This document shows, piece by piece, positions 8,060 through 17,485 of a stretch of DNA of 64,000 bases. The DNA lies in NCBI RefSeq assembly GCF_030386795.1, contig NZ_JANUQM010000001.1:58363-122362 (forward strand), given 5' to 3'. The stretch's first letter is position 1, and each line of letters starts with the position of its first letter. Source of the stretch: Streptomyces sp. S.PNR 29. GTDB lineage: Bacteria; Actinomycetota; Actinomycetes; Streptomycetales; Streptomycetaceae. A program made the position numbers and the translations under genes. The notes under the pieces were generated by a model. The model had not been told where the DNA came from, did no database searches, and saw only the letters and a list, made by a program, of their open reading frames with translations.

Positions 8060-9357
8060 TGCGCCGTCAGCTTCCGCAGCTCGGCCTGGAGGTCCTTCAG
8101 CGCCTGCGCGCTGCTCTTCTTGCCGGTCAGGGCGGCGTACGCCTCCTGCTGGACCGCCGATGTGACATCCCCGTACTGCACGACCCGGGGGCGCGGCACG
8201 GCACGCGTGATGGACTGCTTGAGGACGGGCAGGTACGGATACTGCTTGTCCAGCGTCGCGTTGTCGTACAGGTCGGCGTACGGCGGGGCGAGCGAGGCGT
8301 TCTTGAGGAAGTACCTGGCACTTTCCTCGCTGCTGAAGAACTCCATGAAGTCCAGGGCGGTGGCCTTGTTCTTGGCGAAGGACGACAGGGCCAGGTTCGA
8401 GCCGCCCAGGCTGGAGGTGCCGGGCCCGTTCAGGCCGGGCAGCGGCGCGACCGCGAACTTCCCCGCGATCTTGCTCTTCTGCGCCAGGGAGTACACGTAC
8501 GGCCAGTTGTTCAGGAAGATCAGCTTCCCGGACTGGAAGGCCTGACGGCCGTCCTCCTCCTGGTAGGTGATGGCCTCCTTGGGGATCGTCCCGTCCTTGA
8601 AGGAGTTGACGAGGAAGTCCAGGCCCTTCCTGGCCTGCGGGGTGTCGACGTCGGGCTTGCCGTTCGCGTCGGTGACCTGACCGCCCGCGGAGTTCACGGC
8701 CTCCGAGAAGTTCACCGTCAGGCCCTCGTACTTCTGGAACTGCCCGGCGTAGCAGGACATGCCCTTGGCCTCGGGCAGCTTCCGCACCTTGGCGCAGTCG
8801 GCCGTCATCTCGGCCCAGGTGGCCGGGGGCCCGGTGATGCCGGCCTTCTTCAGCAGGTCGCTGCGGTAGAACAGCATCCCGCCGTTCGAACTGGCCGGTA
8901 CGGCATACAGCTTGCCGCGGTACTTCCCCGTCTCCACCACCGGCTTCAGCATCTTCTGCAACGGGAACCGGCTCGCGGGCAGCGGCTCGATCCACTGGTG
9001 GGCGGCGAACTCCGACGTCCACACGACATCCGTGGCGAGCACCGTGTAGGCGTCGGACTTCGTCTCCGCGTTCTGGATCATCTGCTGCCGCTGCGAGTCG
9101 GCGTCCGTCGGCAGCTGGATGAAGGTGACCTTCTCCTTCGGGTGCAGCTTGTTCCACCGGTTGATGATCGTCTGGACGGTGCCGGTGGTGTCCTTGCCCG
9201 CCACGTACGTGATGGGCCCACGGCCGGTGAAGGAGGTGCCCTGGGCCTGCCCGGTGGAGGCACTGCCGCCGGACGAGCCGCAGGCGGTGAGGAGCAGCCC
9301 GGCGGCGGCGAGCGTGGCCGCACCCTGAAGGGCTCTGGTGGTCCTGGTGTTCTTCAC
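8056..9357 (-). CDS. Sugar-binding lipoprotein of CUT1 ABC transporter
   Basis: The product has 433 residues when started at the GTG at 9357, chosen because GGAGAG lies just upstream. It has a lipoprotein signal with lipobox LLTAC (Cys about 26), so it is membrane anchored outside the cell. The body has the extracellular solute-binding family 1 layout, with a TWAEMTADC helix and VVQYGDVTSAVQ near the C-terminus. Position before two permeases and an alpha-glucosidase suggests it captures maltose-, trehalose- or kojibiose-like alpha-glucosides; the exact ligand cannot be read from the sequence. Confidence 0.92.
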   Translation of the reverse strand: MKNTRTTRALQGAATLAAAGLLLTACGSSGGSASTGQAQGTSFTGRGPITYVAGKDTTGTVQTIINRWNKLHPKEKVTFIQLPTDADSQRQQMIQNAETKSDAYTVLATDVVWTSEFAAHQWIEPLPASRFPLQKMLKPVVETGKYRGKLYAVPASSNGGMLFYRSDLLKKAGITGPPATWAEMTADCAKVRKLPEAKGMSCYAGQFQKYEGLTVNFSEAVNSAGGQVTDANGKPDVDTPQARKGLDFLVNSFKDGTIPKEAITYQEEDGRQAFQSGKLIFLNNWPYVYSLAQKSKIAGKFAVAPLPGLNGPGTSSLGGSNLALSSFAKNKATALDFMEFFSSEESARYFLKNASLAPPYADLYDNATLDKQYPYLPVLKQSITRAVPRPRVVQYGDVTSAVQQEAYAALTGKKSSAQALKDLQAELRKLTAQ

Positions 9358-9489
9358 GGTCTCTCTCCTCGATGAGGGTGGCGGTGTGCGGCGAGACTGT
9401 GCTGTCACGGGGCACGGTGAAGAAAGGCGCAGGTCGAAGCCTCGATGGCCGACCTCTTGGTGGCGGCTTCGACCCCAGTGGGACAACGT

Positions 9490-9508
9490 TTGCACGGCAG
9501 GCGTGCAA
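9490..9508. promoter_or_regulatory. Inverted repeat, candidate operator for the alpha-glucoside operon
   Basis: TTGCACG and CGTGCAA flank a 5-bp spacer (7-bp perfect arms). The site lies about 130 bp upstream of the binding-protein GTG and about 120 bp before the divergent lacI gene, so it could serve either promoter. Confidence 0.5.
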
Positions 9509-9569
9509 TCAGGGGGAAACGGTCCGCAAATTCCGGGTAATGGGCCCTACGTACCCGGCAAAAACGCCA

Positions 9570-9583
9570 TGACAGCGCTGTCC
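9570..9583. promoter_or_regulatory. LacI-type operator upstream of the regulator gene
   Basis: A perfect 12-bp palindrome, GACAGCGCTGTC (9571-9582), has the AGCGCT centre seen in actinobacterial LacI-family operators of the TGGGAGCGCTCCCA kind. It ends 44 bp before the ATG at 9627, a position suited to autoregulation. Confidence 0.6.
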
Positions 9584-9626
9584 CAGCGAGCCGCCCGGCG
9601 GACCCTGGCCGTGTTAGCGTCCGCTC

Positions 9627-10703
9627 ATGCCTCCAGCTCAGCGGCACCCCACGATGGCCGACGTCGCCGAACGGGCCGGGGTCTCCCCGTCCACCGTCTC
9701 GCGCACCCTGCGCGGCCTGCCGACCGTCTCACCGGACGTCCGCGCCCGCGTCGAACAGGCCGCGCGCGAGCTGAAGTTCCGGGTCTCACGGCAGGCGGCG
9801 AGCCTGGTCACCGGCAGGACCGGCGTGGTGGCGGTGCTCGTCCCCACGCTCAACTCGTGGTTCATGGGCTCGGCCCTGTCCAGCCTGGCCCTGCTGCTGC
9901 GCGCGGCCGACATGCAGCTGGCGGTCTATGTGATCCCCGACATGGCCGAGCGCGCCGCGTTCTTCGAGCACCTCCCCGCCCGGCGGAACGCCGACGCGCT
10001 GCTCGTGTTCTCCTTCGACCTCACCGACGAGGAGAGCGCCCACCTGGACGACCTGGGGATGCCGGTCATCTACGTCAGCCAGCACGTCGAGGGCCGCCCG
10101 AGCGTATACGTCGACGACGTCGCCGGCGCCCGCACGGCCACCCGGCACCTGCTCAACCTCGGCCACCGCCGTATCGCCTTCGTGGCGACGGTCGGCGCCA
10201 GCGGCTTCACCTTCAGCTCCCACGAACGGCTGACCGGCTACCGCGAGGCGCTCACCGAGGCGGGCGTCCCCCTGGACGACGACCTGGTGGTCGCCGCCCG
10301 GCCCCAGGACAGGCGGACCACTCTGGAGGCGGTCGGGAAACTGCTCGGCCTCCGCGAACCGCCCACCGCCGTCTTCGCCGAGCAGGACGAGCTGGCCGCC
10401 GCCGTCATCTCGGCCCTGCGCGCCACCCGGATCGAGGTCCCGCAGCGGATGTCGGTCCTCGGCTTCGACGACCAGCAACTGGCCGAGTGGTTCGACCTGT
10501 CCACGGTGGCCCAGTCGCCGACGGACATGGGGCGGGTGGCCGGCGAGCTGGCCCTGCGACTCATCGACGACGGCGACGGCGACGCGTCCGCGGGGGACCG
10601 CGAGCGGCACATCGTCCTGCCCACGACCCTGATCCCCCGATCGACGACCGCGCCGCCGCCCGGCCCGCCGGAGGAGCGGGAGCGCCGGGACGGTGGTGAC
10701 TGA
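9627..10703 (+). CDS. LacI-family transcriptional regulator (alpha-glucoside operon)
   Basis: The product has 358 residues. The N-terminal LacI helix-turn-helix reads MADVAERAGVSPSTVSRTLRG, followed by a hinge and a periplasmic-binding-like effector domain (RTGVVAVLVPTLNSWF, VDDVAGARTATRHLLNLGHR). It is divergent from the CUT1/alpha-glucosidase operon across a 269-bp gap holding two palindromes, so it is the likely repressor, released by an alpha-glucoside. The C-terminal tail after LIPRST is Pro/Glu/Arg-rich and probably disordered. Confidence 0.9.
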   Translation: MPPAQRHPTMADVAERAGVSPSTVSRTLRGLPTVSPDVRARVEQAARELKFRVSRQAASLVTGRTGVVAVLVPTLNSWFMGSALSSLALLLRAADMQLAVYVIPDMAERAAFFEHLPARRNADALLVFSFDLTDEESAHLDDLGMPVIYVSQHVEGRPSVYVDDVAGARTATRHLLNLGHRRIAFVATVGASGFTFSSHERLTGYREALTEAGVPLDDDLVVAARPQDRRTTLEAVGKLLGLREPPTAVFAEQDELAAAVISALRATRIEVPQRMSVLGFDDQQLAEWFDLSTVAQSPTDMGRVAGELALRLIDDGDGDASAGDRERHIVLPTTLIPRSTTAPPPGPPEERERRDGGD

Positions 10704-10843
10704 CGGCCGTCACCGGACGGTGACGCCTTGGCGGATCGCTCGGTCACGGGGACGGCTCCCCGTCCCGCAGGACACACAGCGGGCAAGAGTTGGTAACAGG
10801 CCATTGACAGACGCTCTGGTCATGGGCACGCTCATGGGCACGC

Positions 10844-10867
10844 GGTTGGCTAAACGATTAGCCAACC
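10844..10867. promoter_or_regulatory. LacI-type operator of the GH32 system
   Basis: A perfect 10-bp inverted repeat (GGTTGGCTAA / TTAGCCAACC) flanks ACGA. The central AAACGATT resembles the AACG-centred sites of sucrose and fructose LacI-family repressors. It ends 26 bp before the ATG at 10894, which suggests autoregulation. Confidence 0.7.
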
Positions 10868-10893
10868 CGAAATCCACTACTTTGGGCGGGGGA

Positions 10894-11952
10894 ATGGCGC
10901 GCCGGATCGGGATCAAGGACGTGGCTGCCGCGGCGGGTGTCTCCACCGCGACGGTGTCGCACGTCCTCAACCGGGTCGAGGGCAAGCGGATCAGCCAGGA
11001 GACCCGCAAGCGCGTCTGGCAGGCCGCCCAGGAACTCGGGTACGCGCCCAACGGACTCGCACGGGGGCTGAGGACCCAGCGCTCGCAGACCATCGGCTTC
11101 GTCAGCGACGAGATCGCCACCACCCCGCACGCGGGCCGGATGATCCTGGGCGCCCAGGAGGCCGCCGCGGCCGAGGGCCTGGTGCTGCTGCTGGTCAACA
11201 CCAGCGGCGACGCCGAACTGGAGCGCACGAGCATCGAGATGCTGCTCCAGCGGCAGGTGGACGGCGTGCTGTACGCGGCGATGTACCACCGCGTCGTGGA
11301 CCTGCCGGACAGCCTGCGCTCGACACCCACCGTGCTGCTGGACGCGCGCTCCGACGACCCCGCCGTCCCCTTCGTGGTGCCCGACGAGGTCCAGGGCGGT
11401 TACACGGCGGTGCGCGAGCTGACCGACCACGGGCACCGCAGGATCGGCGTGACCGTGCAGACCGTCGACCTGCCCGCCCGGCAGGGCCGCTTGGAGGGCT
11501 ACCGCAAGGCGCTGGCCGAGGTCGGCGTCCCCTACGACCCGTCGCTGGTCGCCGCCGAGACGGCCGTGCCCTTCAACACGGTCGGCGGTGATGTGACCAC
11601 GGGCTACCGTGCCGCCCGGCGTCTGCTGACGGCGCAGCAGCGCCCCACGGCGTTGTTCTGCTTCAACGACCGGATGGCCGCCGGTGCTTACCGGGCTGCC
11701 GCCGAGTTGGGGCTCTCCATCCCCGGCGACCTGTCGGTCATCGGGTTCGACAACCAGGAGCTGGTCTGCGAGGCCGTTCATCCCCAGCTGAGCACGGTTC
11801 AGCTCCCGCACTACGAGATGGGGGCACGGGCCGTGGCCCAGTTGCTCGCACTCACCAAGACGCCGGGCCGGCCACCGGGCCCGGGCACACCGGAATTGCT
11901 GCCTTGCCCGCTGGTGGCGCGGGCATCGGTCGCTTCGCCGCCCCGACTCTGA
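10894..11952 (+). CDS. LacI-family transcriptional regulator (fructan/sucrose system)
   Basis: The product has 352 residues. The start at 10894 has GGGCGGGGGA upstream and places the helix-turn-helix IGIKDVAAAAGVSTATVSHV at the N-terminus. The effector domain follows (RSQTIGFVSDEIATTPHAGR, VIGFDNQELVCEAVHPQLST). It precedes the GH32 hydrolase and CUT1 importer on the same strand after a 452-bp gap, so it probably controls them in response to a fructoside. A strong palindrome lies immediately upstream. Confidence 0.9.
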   Translation: MARRIGIKDVAAAAGVSTATVSHVLNRVEGKRISQETRKRVWQAAQELGYAPNGLARGLRTQRSQTIGFVSDEIATTPHAGRMILGAQEAAAAEGLVLLLVNTSGDAELERTSIEMLLQRQVDGVLYAAMYHRVVDLPDSLRSTPTVLLDARSDDPAVPFVVPDEVQGGYTAVRELTDHGHRRIGVTVQTVDLPARQGRLEGYRKALAEVGVPYDPSLVAAETAVPFNTVGGDVTTGYRAARRLLTAQQRPTALFCFNDRMAAGAYRAAAELGLSIPGDLSVIGFDNQELVCEAVHPQLSTVQLPHYEMGARAVAQLLALTKTPGRPPGPGTPELLPCPLVARASVASPPRL

Positions 11953-12404
11953 CCCCGGGGCGGCGAAGCATGCGCACCACGACAGGCGACCGTCGCAACC
12001 GGCCGTCAGTCCTGCCAGTACGTTGGAACACAGTGAGGGTACACACATGTCCCCTGGGATTCTCCATGAGCCGTCGAGGCGCCGAAGCGCGCTGATCCCC
12101 GACGCCGCCTCCGCCGAACCGGTGGGCATGGACGGGACGGATCGCGCGATGCCGCCCCAGTCCTGAGCCGCGCCCCTCCCGCCGACCCGACCCGACGCCC
12201 GGCCCGGCGTCGGCGCTTCAGCAAGGCTTTCCCGCACCGCGCCACCGGCCTCGCGCCGGACGCGCCCCGTCGCCGTGCCACGGCGGCGTGCGACGAGTGC
12301 TGGTGGAAGCCGCCTTCACCGAGTCCTGCGCGGGGACCGGGCCCGGCCTCGTCCGGTGACCGTCCCCTCCCCGCATGCTCCCTGCACCATCGAAAGGCAC
12401 GTGT
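11953..12404. other. Intergenic region between lacI and the GH32 gene
   Basis: No convincing gene is seen in either strand; short frames here have atypical composition or run against the GH32 gene. The promoter of the GH32 operon should lie here. I found no second copy of the GGTTGGCTAA palindrome. Confidence 0.5.
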
Positions 12405-13880
12405 GTGTCCACCGCGCCCTGCGATCCGTACCGGCCCGTCGCGCATCTGCGCCCGCCCCGGAACTGGATCAACGACCCCAACGGGCTGGTCTTCCATGAC
12501 GGCCACTACCACGTCTGCTACCAGTACAACCCGTACGGTGCGACCCACGCGAACATGCACTGGGGCCACTTCCGCAGCCCCGACCTGCTGAGCTGGGAGG
12601 CGCTGCCGATCGCGCTGTCCCCGGCCCCGGGCGGCGAGGACGCCGACGGCTGCTTCTCCGGCAACGCCGTGTCCGACGGCGACCGGCTGGTCGCCTTCTA
12701 CTCCGCGAACCGCTGGGACCGCTCACCTCAGCACCAGCCGGTCACCAGCGCCACGTCCCGCGACAGCGGCCGGACCTTCAGCCCGCGGGGAGAACTGGTC
12801 GTCCCCGCATGGCCCGAAGGCTGCACCATGTACCGCGACCCGTACGTCTGGCGGGACGGCGACCGCTGGCGGATGCTGGTCGGCGCCGCTCTCGCGGACG
12901 GCCGCGGCGCGGCCCTGCTGTACGAGTCGCCCGACCTGGACACCTGGACCTACCTGGGCCTCTTCGACGCCCGCGAGCAGGAGCCGGTCGGGGACACCGG
13001 CCTGCACACCGGTGAAGGCTGGGAGTGCCCCCAGTACCTTCCGGCGCGGTCCGGACGGCCCGGTGCCCTCATCTTCAGCGCCTGGAACGACCACGACGGC
13101 CCACGCTGCGTCACGGCCCTGGTCGGCGAGGAACACGGCGACGTCTTCGAGGCCGGCCCGCCCGCCCTCGTGGACCACGGACCGGACTGCTACGCACCCG
13201 CGCTGCTGCGCGCACCGGCCGACCGGTGGCTGCTGTGGGGCTGGTCCGGGGAAGCCCGCGAGGAAGCGTGGTCGGTCTCGGACGGCTGGGCCGGCGTGCT
13301 GACCCTGCCCCGCGAGATCTCGGTCGGCGGTGACGGCACGCTGCGGCAGCGGCCCGCGGCCGAACTACTGGCCCTGCGCGGCGAGTACGCCGTGCAGGCC
13401 GAGGGCGTCACCCAGGGCCCGGAGCCGGTGGACCTCGGCGGCGTGGGCCGCGCCTTCGACCTGACGGCCCGTCTGGAGACGACCGGTCCGGCCGGCCTGC
13501 GGCTGCTGACCAGCCCGGACGGATCCGAGTACCTCGACATCCGCCTCGACGCCGCCACGGGCGAACTGGTCGTCGACCGCGACCACGCCAGCCTGGACGA
13601 CCGCGCCCGCGGCGGCTCCTACCGGATGCCCTGCCCCGCGGATCAGCCGGTCGACCTGCGCCTGGTCGTCGACCACTCCATCGCCGAAGTCTTCCTGACC
13701 TCCACCGGCCAGGTACTCACCCTGCGCTTCTACCCGACGGGCGACGGCCCGTGGCGACTGCAGGCCCACACCGCGCCGGACACCCACCTGCGCTACACCG
13801 TCGACGCCTGGGAGCTGCTGCCCCTCGTGATCAAGGAACCGAGCGCCGAGACCGCACTGCCGCAGGGGCAGCCCACATGA
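12405..13880 (+). CDS. GH32 beta-fructosidase (levanase/invertase type)
   Basis: The product has 491 residues from the GTG at 12405 (AAAGG 7 bp upstream). GH32 motifs are complete: NWINDPNGLV (Asp nucleophile), YRDPYVW (RDP, transition-state Asp) and GWECPQY (EC, Glu acid/base). The five-blade propeller is followed by the usual C-terminal beta-sandwich (DHSIAEVFLTSTGQVLTLRF). There is no signal peptide, so it should act in the cytoplasm on imported sucrose or fructo-oligosaccharides. It is followed by the genes for a dedicated importer. Confidence 0.93.
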   Translation: MSTAPCDPYRPVAHLRPPRNWINDPNGLVFHDGHYHVCYQYNPYGATHANMHWGHFRSPDLLSWEALPIALSPAPGGEDADGCFSGNAVSDGDRLVAFYSANRWDRSPQHQPVTSATSRDSGRTFSPRGELVVPAWPEGCTMYRDPYVWRDGDRWRMLVGAALADGRGAALLYESPDLDTWTYLGLFDAREQEPVGDTGLHTGEGWECPQYLPARSGRPGALIFSAWNDHDGPRCVTALVGEEHGDVFEAGPPALVDHGPDCYAPALLRAPADRWLLWGWSGEAREEAWSVSDGWAGVLTLPREISVGGDGTLRQRPAAELLALRGEYAVQAEGVTQGPEPVDLGGVGRAFDLTARLETTGPAGLRLLTSPDGSEYLDIRLDAATGELVVDRDHASLDDRARGGSYRMPCPADQPVDLRLVVDHSIAEVFLTSTGQVLTLRFYPTGDGPWRLQAHTAPDTHLRYTVDAWELLPLVIKEPSAETALPQGQPT

Positions 13881-14005
13881 CGCCGCCTCGGCCGCCGTCG
13901 CCGTACGCCCGGTGGCAACCCCGAATCGCCCCAACGCACCTGCTTCCCCCAACGCAACTCCGCACCACCCACCCTCACCCGCACCACACACCGGAGGCAC
14001 CCACC

Positions 14006-15349
14006 ATGAGCGTCGGCAACGGAAGAGCCCGCCGGACGGCCCGTACGGCCCTGGCCCTCGCCCTCCCCCTGACAGCGCTGGCCGCCTGCGGCGGAGGCGG
14101 CACCACCGACACCTCCGCCGAAGCCGGCAGCGGCAAGGGCACCATCACCGTCTGGGCCCACCAGGGCCAGGCCAGCGAGGCCACCGCCCTGCAGAACGCG
14201 GTGAAGTCCTTCAACTCCTCGCAGGACAAGATCAAGGTCAAGCTGACGCTGATCCCCGACACCGACTACACCAAGACCATCACCACGACCGACGCCTCCA
14301 AGCTGCCGGACGTGATGGAGTTCGACGGCCCGACCATGGCGAACTTCGTCTACAACAAGAAGCTCGCCCCGCTCGACGCCTACGTCTCCGGCAAGACCAT
14401 GGCGAACGCCACCGACGCCATCAAGGCCCAGGGCGAGGTCAACGGCAAGCACTACGGCCTGGGCATGTACGACTCGGGGCTCGGCGTCTACGGCAACAAG
14501 AAGCTGCTGGACGCCGCCGGGGTGAAGTACCCCAAGGGCCTGTCCGACGCCTGGACCGCCGCCGAGTTCACCGACGCCGTGAAGAAGCTGGCCGCGAAGG
14601 ACTCCGACGGCAAGAGCCTGGACCTGCAGGAGGGCACCGGCTACGCCAACGAGTGGGGCACCTACGGCTTCGCGCCCATCGTCTGGTCGGCCGGCGGCTC
14701 CCTGCTGAAGGACGGCAAGGCGGACGGCGCCCTCGATACCCCCGCCGTGGTGTCGGCACTGAAGACCTTCCAGTCCTGGAAGAAGTACACCGACCCCAAC
14801 ACCGACCAGAACGCCTTCGCCAAGGGCCGCGTCGGCCTCAGCTGGGTCGGCCACTGGATGTACCCCGCCTACGGCAAGGCCCTCGGCGACGACCTCGTCG
14901 TGCTGCCGCTGCCCGACTTCGGCAACGGCCCCAAGACCGGCCAGGGCTCCTGGGCCTGGGGCATCGGCGCCAACACCAAGAACGCCAAGGCCGCCGGCGC
15001 GTTCCTCGACACCCTCCTGAACGACACCAACGTCGCCGCGATGACGACGGCCAACGGCGCCCCGCCCGCCACCAAGTCCGTGCTCGCCAAGAGTGAGCTG
15101 TACAAGCAGGGCGGCCCGCTCCAGCTCTACGCCGACCAGCTCGCGAAGCCCTGCGGCGACAGCGACATCACCAAGTCCTGTGTCGCCGTGACCCGCCCGG
15201 TCAGCGCCGGATACCCCACGGTCACCGCCAAGTTCAGCGAGGCACTCAACTCGGTGTACGGCGGCGCCGACCCGAAGAGCGCCCTGGAGAAGGCCGCCCG
15301 CGCCATCGACCAGGACTTCTCCGACAACGCCGGCTACAAGATCCAGTAA
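14006..15349 (+). CDS. Sugar-binding lipoprotein of CUT1 ABC transporter (GH32 system)
   Basis: The product has 447 residues. An Arg-rich start, a hydrophobic stretch and the lipobox LAAC (Cys about 28) mark a lipoprotein. The remainder is a family 1 solute-binding protein (KGTITVWAHQGQ near the start, WVGHWMYPAYGKAL in the middle). The start ATG has CCGGAGG upstream. Its place between the GH32 enzyme and two permeases points to fructosides such as sucrose or short fructans. Confidence 0.92.
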   Translation: MSVGNGRARRTARTALALALPLTALAACGGGGTTDTSAEAGSGKGTITVWAHQGQASEATALQNAVKSFNSSQDKIKVKLTLIPDTDYTKTITTTDASKLPDVMEFDGPTMANFVYNKKLAPLDAYVSGKTMANATDAIKAQGEVNGKHYGLGMYDSGLGVYGNKKLLDAAGVKYPKGLSDAWTAAEFTDAVKKLAAKDSDGKSLDLQEGTGYANEWGTYGFAPIVWSAGGSLLKDGKADGALDTPAVVSALKTFQSWKKYTDPNTDQNAFAKGRVGLSWVGHWMYPAYGKALGDDLVVLPLPDFGNGPKTGQGSWAWGIGANTKNAKAAGAFLDTLLNDTNVAAMTTANGAPPATKSVLAKSELYKQGGPLQLYADQLAKPCGDSDITKSCVAVTRPVSAGYPTVTAKFSEALNSVYGGADPKSALEKAARAIDQDFSDNAGYKIQ

Positions 15350-15423
15350 TCCCGCAGGACAGAGCGGCCGGGGCGGACACCTTGGACACAAGGCCGTCCG
15401 CCCCGCCGGGAACAGGACTTCTC

Positions 15424-16425
15424 GTGACAACCGTGGAACCCGCGGCCGCCGCGCCCTCCGGCCGCCACCAGAGCGAGGGCCCACCCGCACGCAGGACACG
15501 CGCCAGGTCCGCGGGGCCGCCCCGCAGGAACCGCGACTGGGTGCACGGACTGCTCATGTCCGCGCCCGCCCTCGGGGGCCTGATCGCCTTCGTCGGCATC
15601 CCGTTCGTCTACGCCGTCGTGCTCTCCTTCTACAACGTGCGCCTCGGCTCCCCCCTGGCACCCACCTTCTTCGGAGTGGAGCAGTACCGGCGCCTGTTCA
15701 CCGACCCCGACATGTCCGGCCCGTTCCTCAGGGCCCTGCTGAACAACCTGACCTTCGCCGTGGCCGTCGTACCCCTGCAGACCGGCCTGGCCCTGGCGCT
15801 GGCGATCCTCCTCAACCGCAAGCTGAAGGCCATCGGCCTGTTCCGGTCCCTGTTCTTCCTGCCCGTCGTCTTCCCCATGGCCCTGGTCGCCGTCATCTGG
15901 CGGCTCATCCTCGCCCGCAGCGGCGACGGACTGCTCAACTCCGCGCTGCACGCGGTGAGTTTCGGCAACTGGGGCGCGTTCGACTGGCTCGGTGACGGGC
16001 TCACCGCCATGGCCTCGATCATCGTGCTGTCCATCTGGCAGGGCGTCGGCTTCCAGATGGTCATCCTGCTCGCCGGCCTCCAGCAGATCCCGGGTGAGCT
16101 CTACGAGGCCGCCCAACTCGACCGGGCCTCCCGCTGGCAGCAGTTCCGCCACGTCACCCTGCCCGGCATCCGCGGCACCCTCGTCTTCGTCGCCCTGCTC
16201 ACCTCGGTGCTGTCCTTCCGCGTCTTCGACCAGGTCTACGTCCTCGTCAAGGGCGGCGGACTCGACGAGGACGCCACCCGCACCGTGATGTACCAGGCCG
16301 TCACCACGGCCTTCGACCAGAACAACATCGGCCAGGCCTCCGCGATCACCGTCGTCTTCTTCCTGATCGTCGTCGTCCTGACCCTCATCCAGCGCCGCGC
16401 CGTCCGCCCCGGCAACGAGGACTGA
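15424..16425 (+). CDS. CUT1 sugar ABC transporter permease (MalF type, GH32 system)
   Basis: The product has 333 residues from the GTG at 15424. After a polar, Arg-rich N-terminus of about 40 residues there are six membrane segments. The EAA loop reads YEAAQLDRASRWQQFRHV. It pairs with the MalG-type permease that begins 2 bp after its stop. Confidence 0.92.
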   Translation: MTTVEPAAAAPSGRHQSEGPPARRTRARSAGPPRRNRDWVHGLLMSAPALGGLIAFVGIPFVYAVVLSFYNVRLGSPLAPTFFGVEQYRRLFTDPDMSGPFLRALLNNLTFAVAVVPLQTGLALALAILLNRKLKAIGLFRSLFFLPVVFPMALVAVIWRLILARSGDGLLNSALHAVSFGNWGAFDWLGDGLTAMASIIVLSIWQGVGFQMVILLAGLQQIPGELYEAAQLDRASRWQQFRHVTLPGIRGTLVFVALLTSVLSFRVFDQVYVLVKGGGLDEDATRTVMYQAVTTAFDQNNIGQASAITVVFFLIVVVLTLIQRRAVRPGNED

Positions 16426-16427
16426 CC

Positions 16428-17264
16428 ATGACCCGCACACCCCTGCGCCGCTTCCTCGACTACGCCGTTCTGAGCGTCCTGGCGTTCATCTTCGTCCTGC
16501 CGGTGCTCTATCTGATCCTCGGCAGCTTCAAGCCGTCCGACGAGGTCCTGAACGGCCTGACCGGCTTCCTCCCCACCCACCTGTCCCTGGACAACTACAC
16601 AGCCGTCCTGGACAACTTCGACTCCGACGCCACCGGCTACTTCTGGCGCTTCATGGGCATCTCGGTGCTCCTGTCCGCCGTCGTGGTCCTCGGCGGACTG
16701 ATCGTCAACTCCATGGCCGCCTACGGCCTGTCCCGACTGCGCTGGCGAGGCCAGGGCGCCGTGTTCACGCTCGTCCTGCTGCTGATGCTGGTCCCGTTCG
16801 AAGCGGTCGCGGTCCCGCTCTTCTACATGCTCAACGACCAGCGCAACACCATCTACATCCAGGCCGTCCCCTTCATCGCCAACGCCTTCTCCATCTACCA
16901 GTTCGCCACGTTCTTCCGCGCGATCCCGCCGAGCATCGAGGAAGCCGCCCGACTCGACGGCGCCGGCCCCTGGCGCACCTTCTTCGCGATCATCGTCCCG
17001 ATGTCGAAGCCGGTGTTCGCCTCGGTCGCGATCCTCACCTTCCTCACCCAGTGGGGCTCCTTCCTCTGGCCGGTCCTGATGGTCTCCGACCCCGCCGTCC
17101 GCCCCCTGCCCCTGCAGATGAGCGTCTTCCAGGGCCAGCAGCCCGTGGACTGGGGCCAGGTCCTCGCCTTCGGCGTCCTTCTGGTCCTGCCGGTACTGGT
17201 CGTGTTCGCGTTCTTCCAGCGGTGGTTCGTGCAGGGGGTTGCCAGTTCGGCGGTCAAGGGCTGA
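16428..17264 (+). CDS. CUT1 sugar ABC transporter permease (MalG type, GH32 system)
   Basis: The product has 278 residues and six membrane segments, with EAA loop EEAARLDGAGPWRTFFAI. It is the last gene of the operon and no ATPase gene follows, as in the first sugar system, so both importers probably use a shared ATPase of the MsiK type. Confidence 0.92.
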   Translation: MTRTPLRRFLDYAVLSVLAFIFVLPVLYLILGSFKPSDEVLNGLTGFLPTHLSLDNYTAVLDNFDSDATGYFWRFMGISVLLSAVVVLGGLIVNSMAAYGLSRLRWRGQGAVFTLVLLLMLVPFEAVAVPLFYMLNDQRNTIYIQAVPFIANAFSIYQFATFFRAIPPSIEEAARLDGAGPWRTFFAIIVPMSKPVFASVAILTFLTQWGSFLWPVLMVSDPAVRPLPLQMSVFQGQQPVDWGQVLAFGVLLVLPVLVVFAFFQRWFVQGVASSAVKG

Positions 17265-17352
17265 CCCACCCGGCGGGGGACCACCTCGACGCACCGCCCG
17301 AGGCGCCCGACGCCGACTTGGCTGGATCCCTCGGTGTCGCTCCATAAACGCG

Positions 17353-17380
17353 TTGACCGTCTGTCGAACGCTTGTAGCGT
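17353..17380 (+). promoter_or_regulatory. Candidate promoter for the secreted-protein gene
   Basis: A TTGACC (-35) and a TAGCGT (-10) are separated by 16 bp. The interval also contains AACGCT-TGT-AGCGTT (17367-17381), an inverted repeat that could bind a regulator. Confidence 0.45.
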
Positions 17381-17485
17381 TTACCCGACCATGGTCAACG
17401 GTCACGCTGAGTGACCGCGGCTCCTCGCGAGAGCCGTGGCGCAGCGGGCCGTGGCCACAGCGGAAACCGAGGAGGAACTGCTCTG

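Noticed and set aside
15334..16440. 368-codon minus-strand frame opposite a permease
   Set aside because: It is an antisense shadow rich in Glu, Asp and Gly; the plus strand encodes six membrane helices and the EAA loop.
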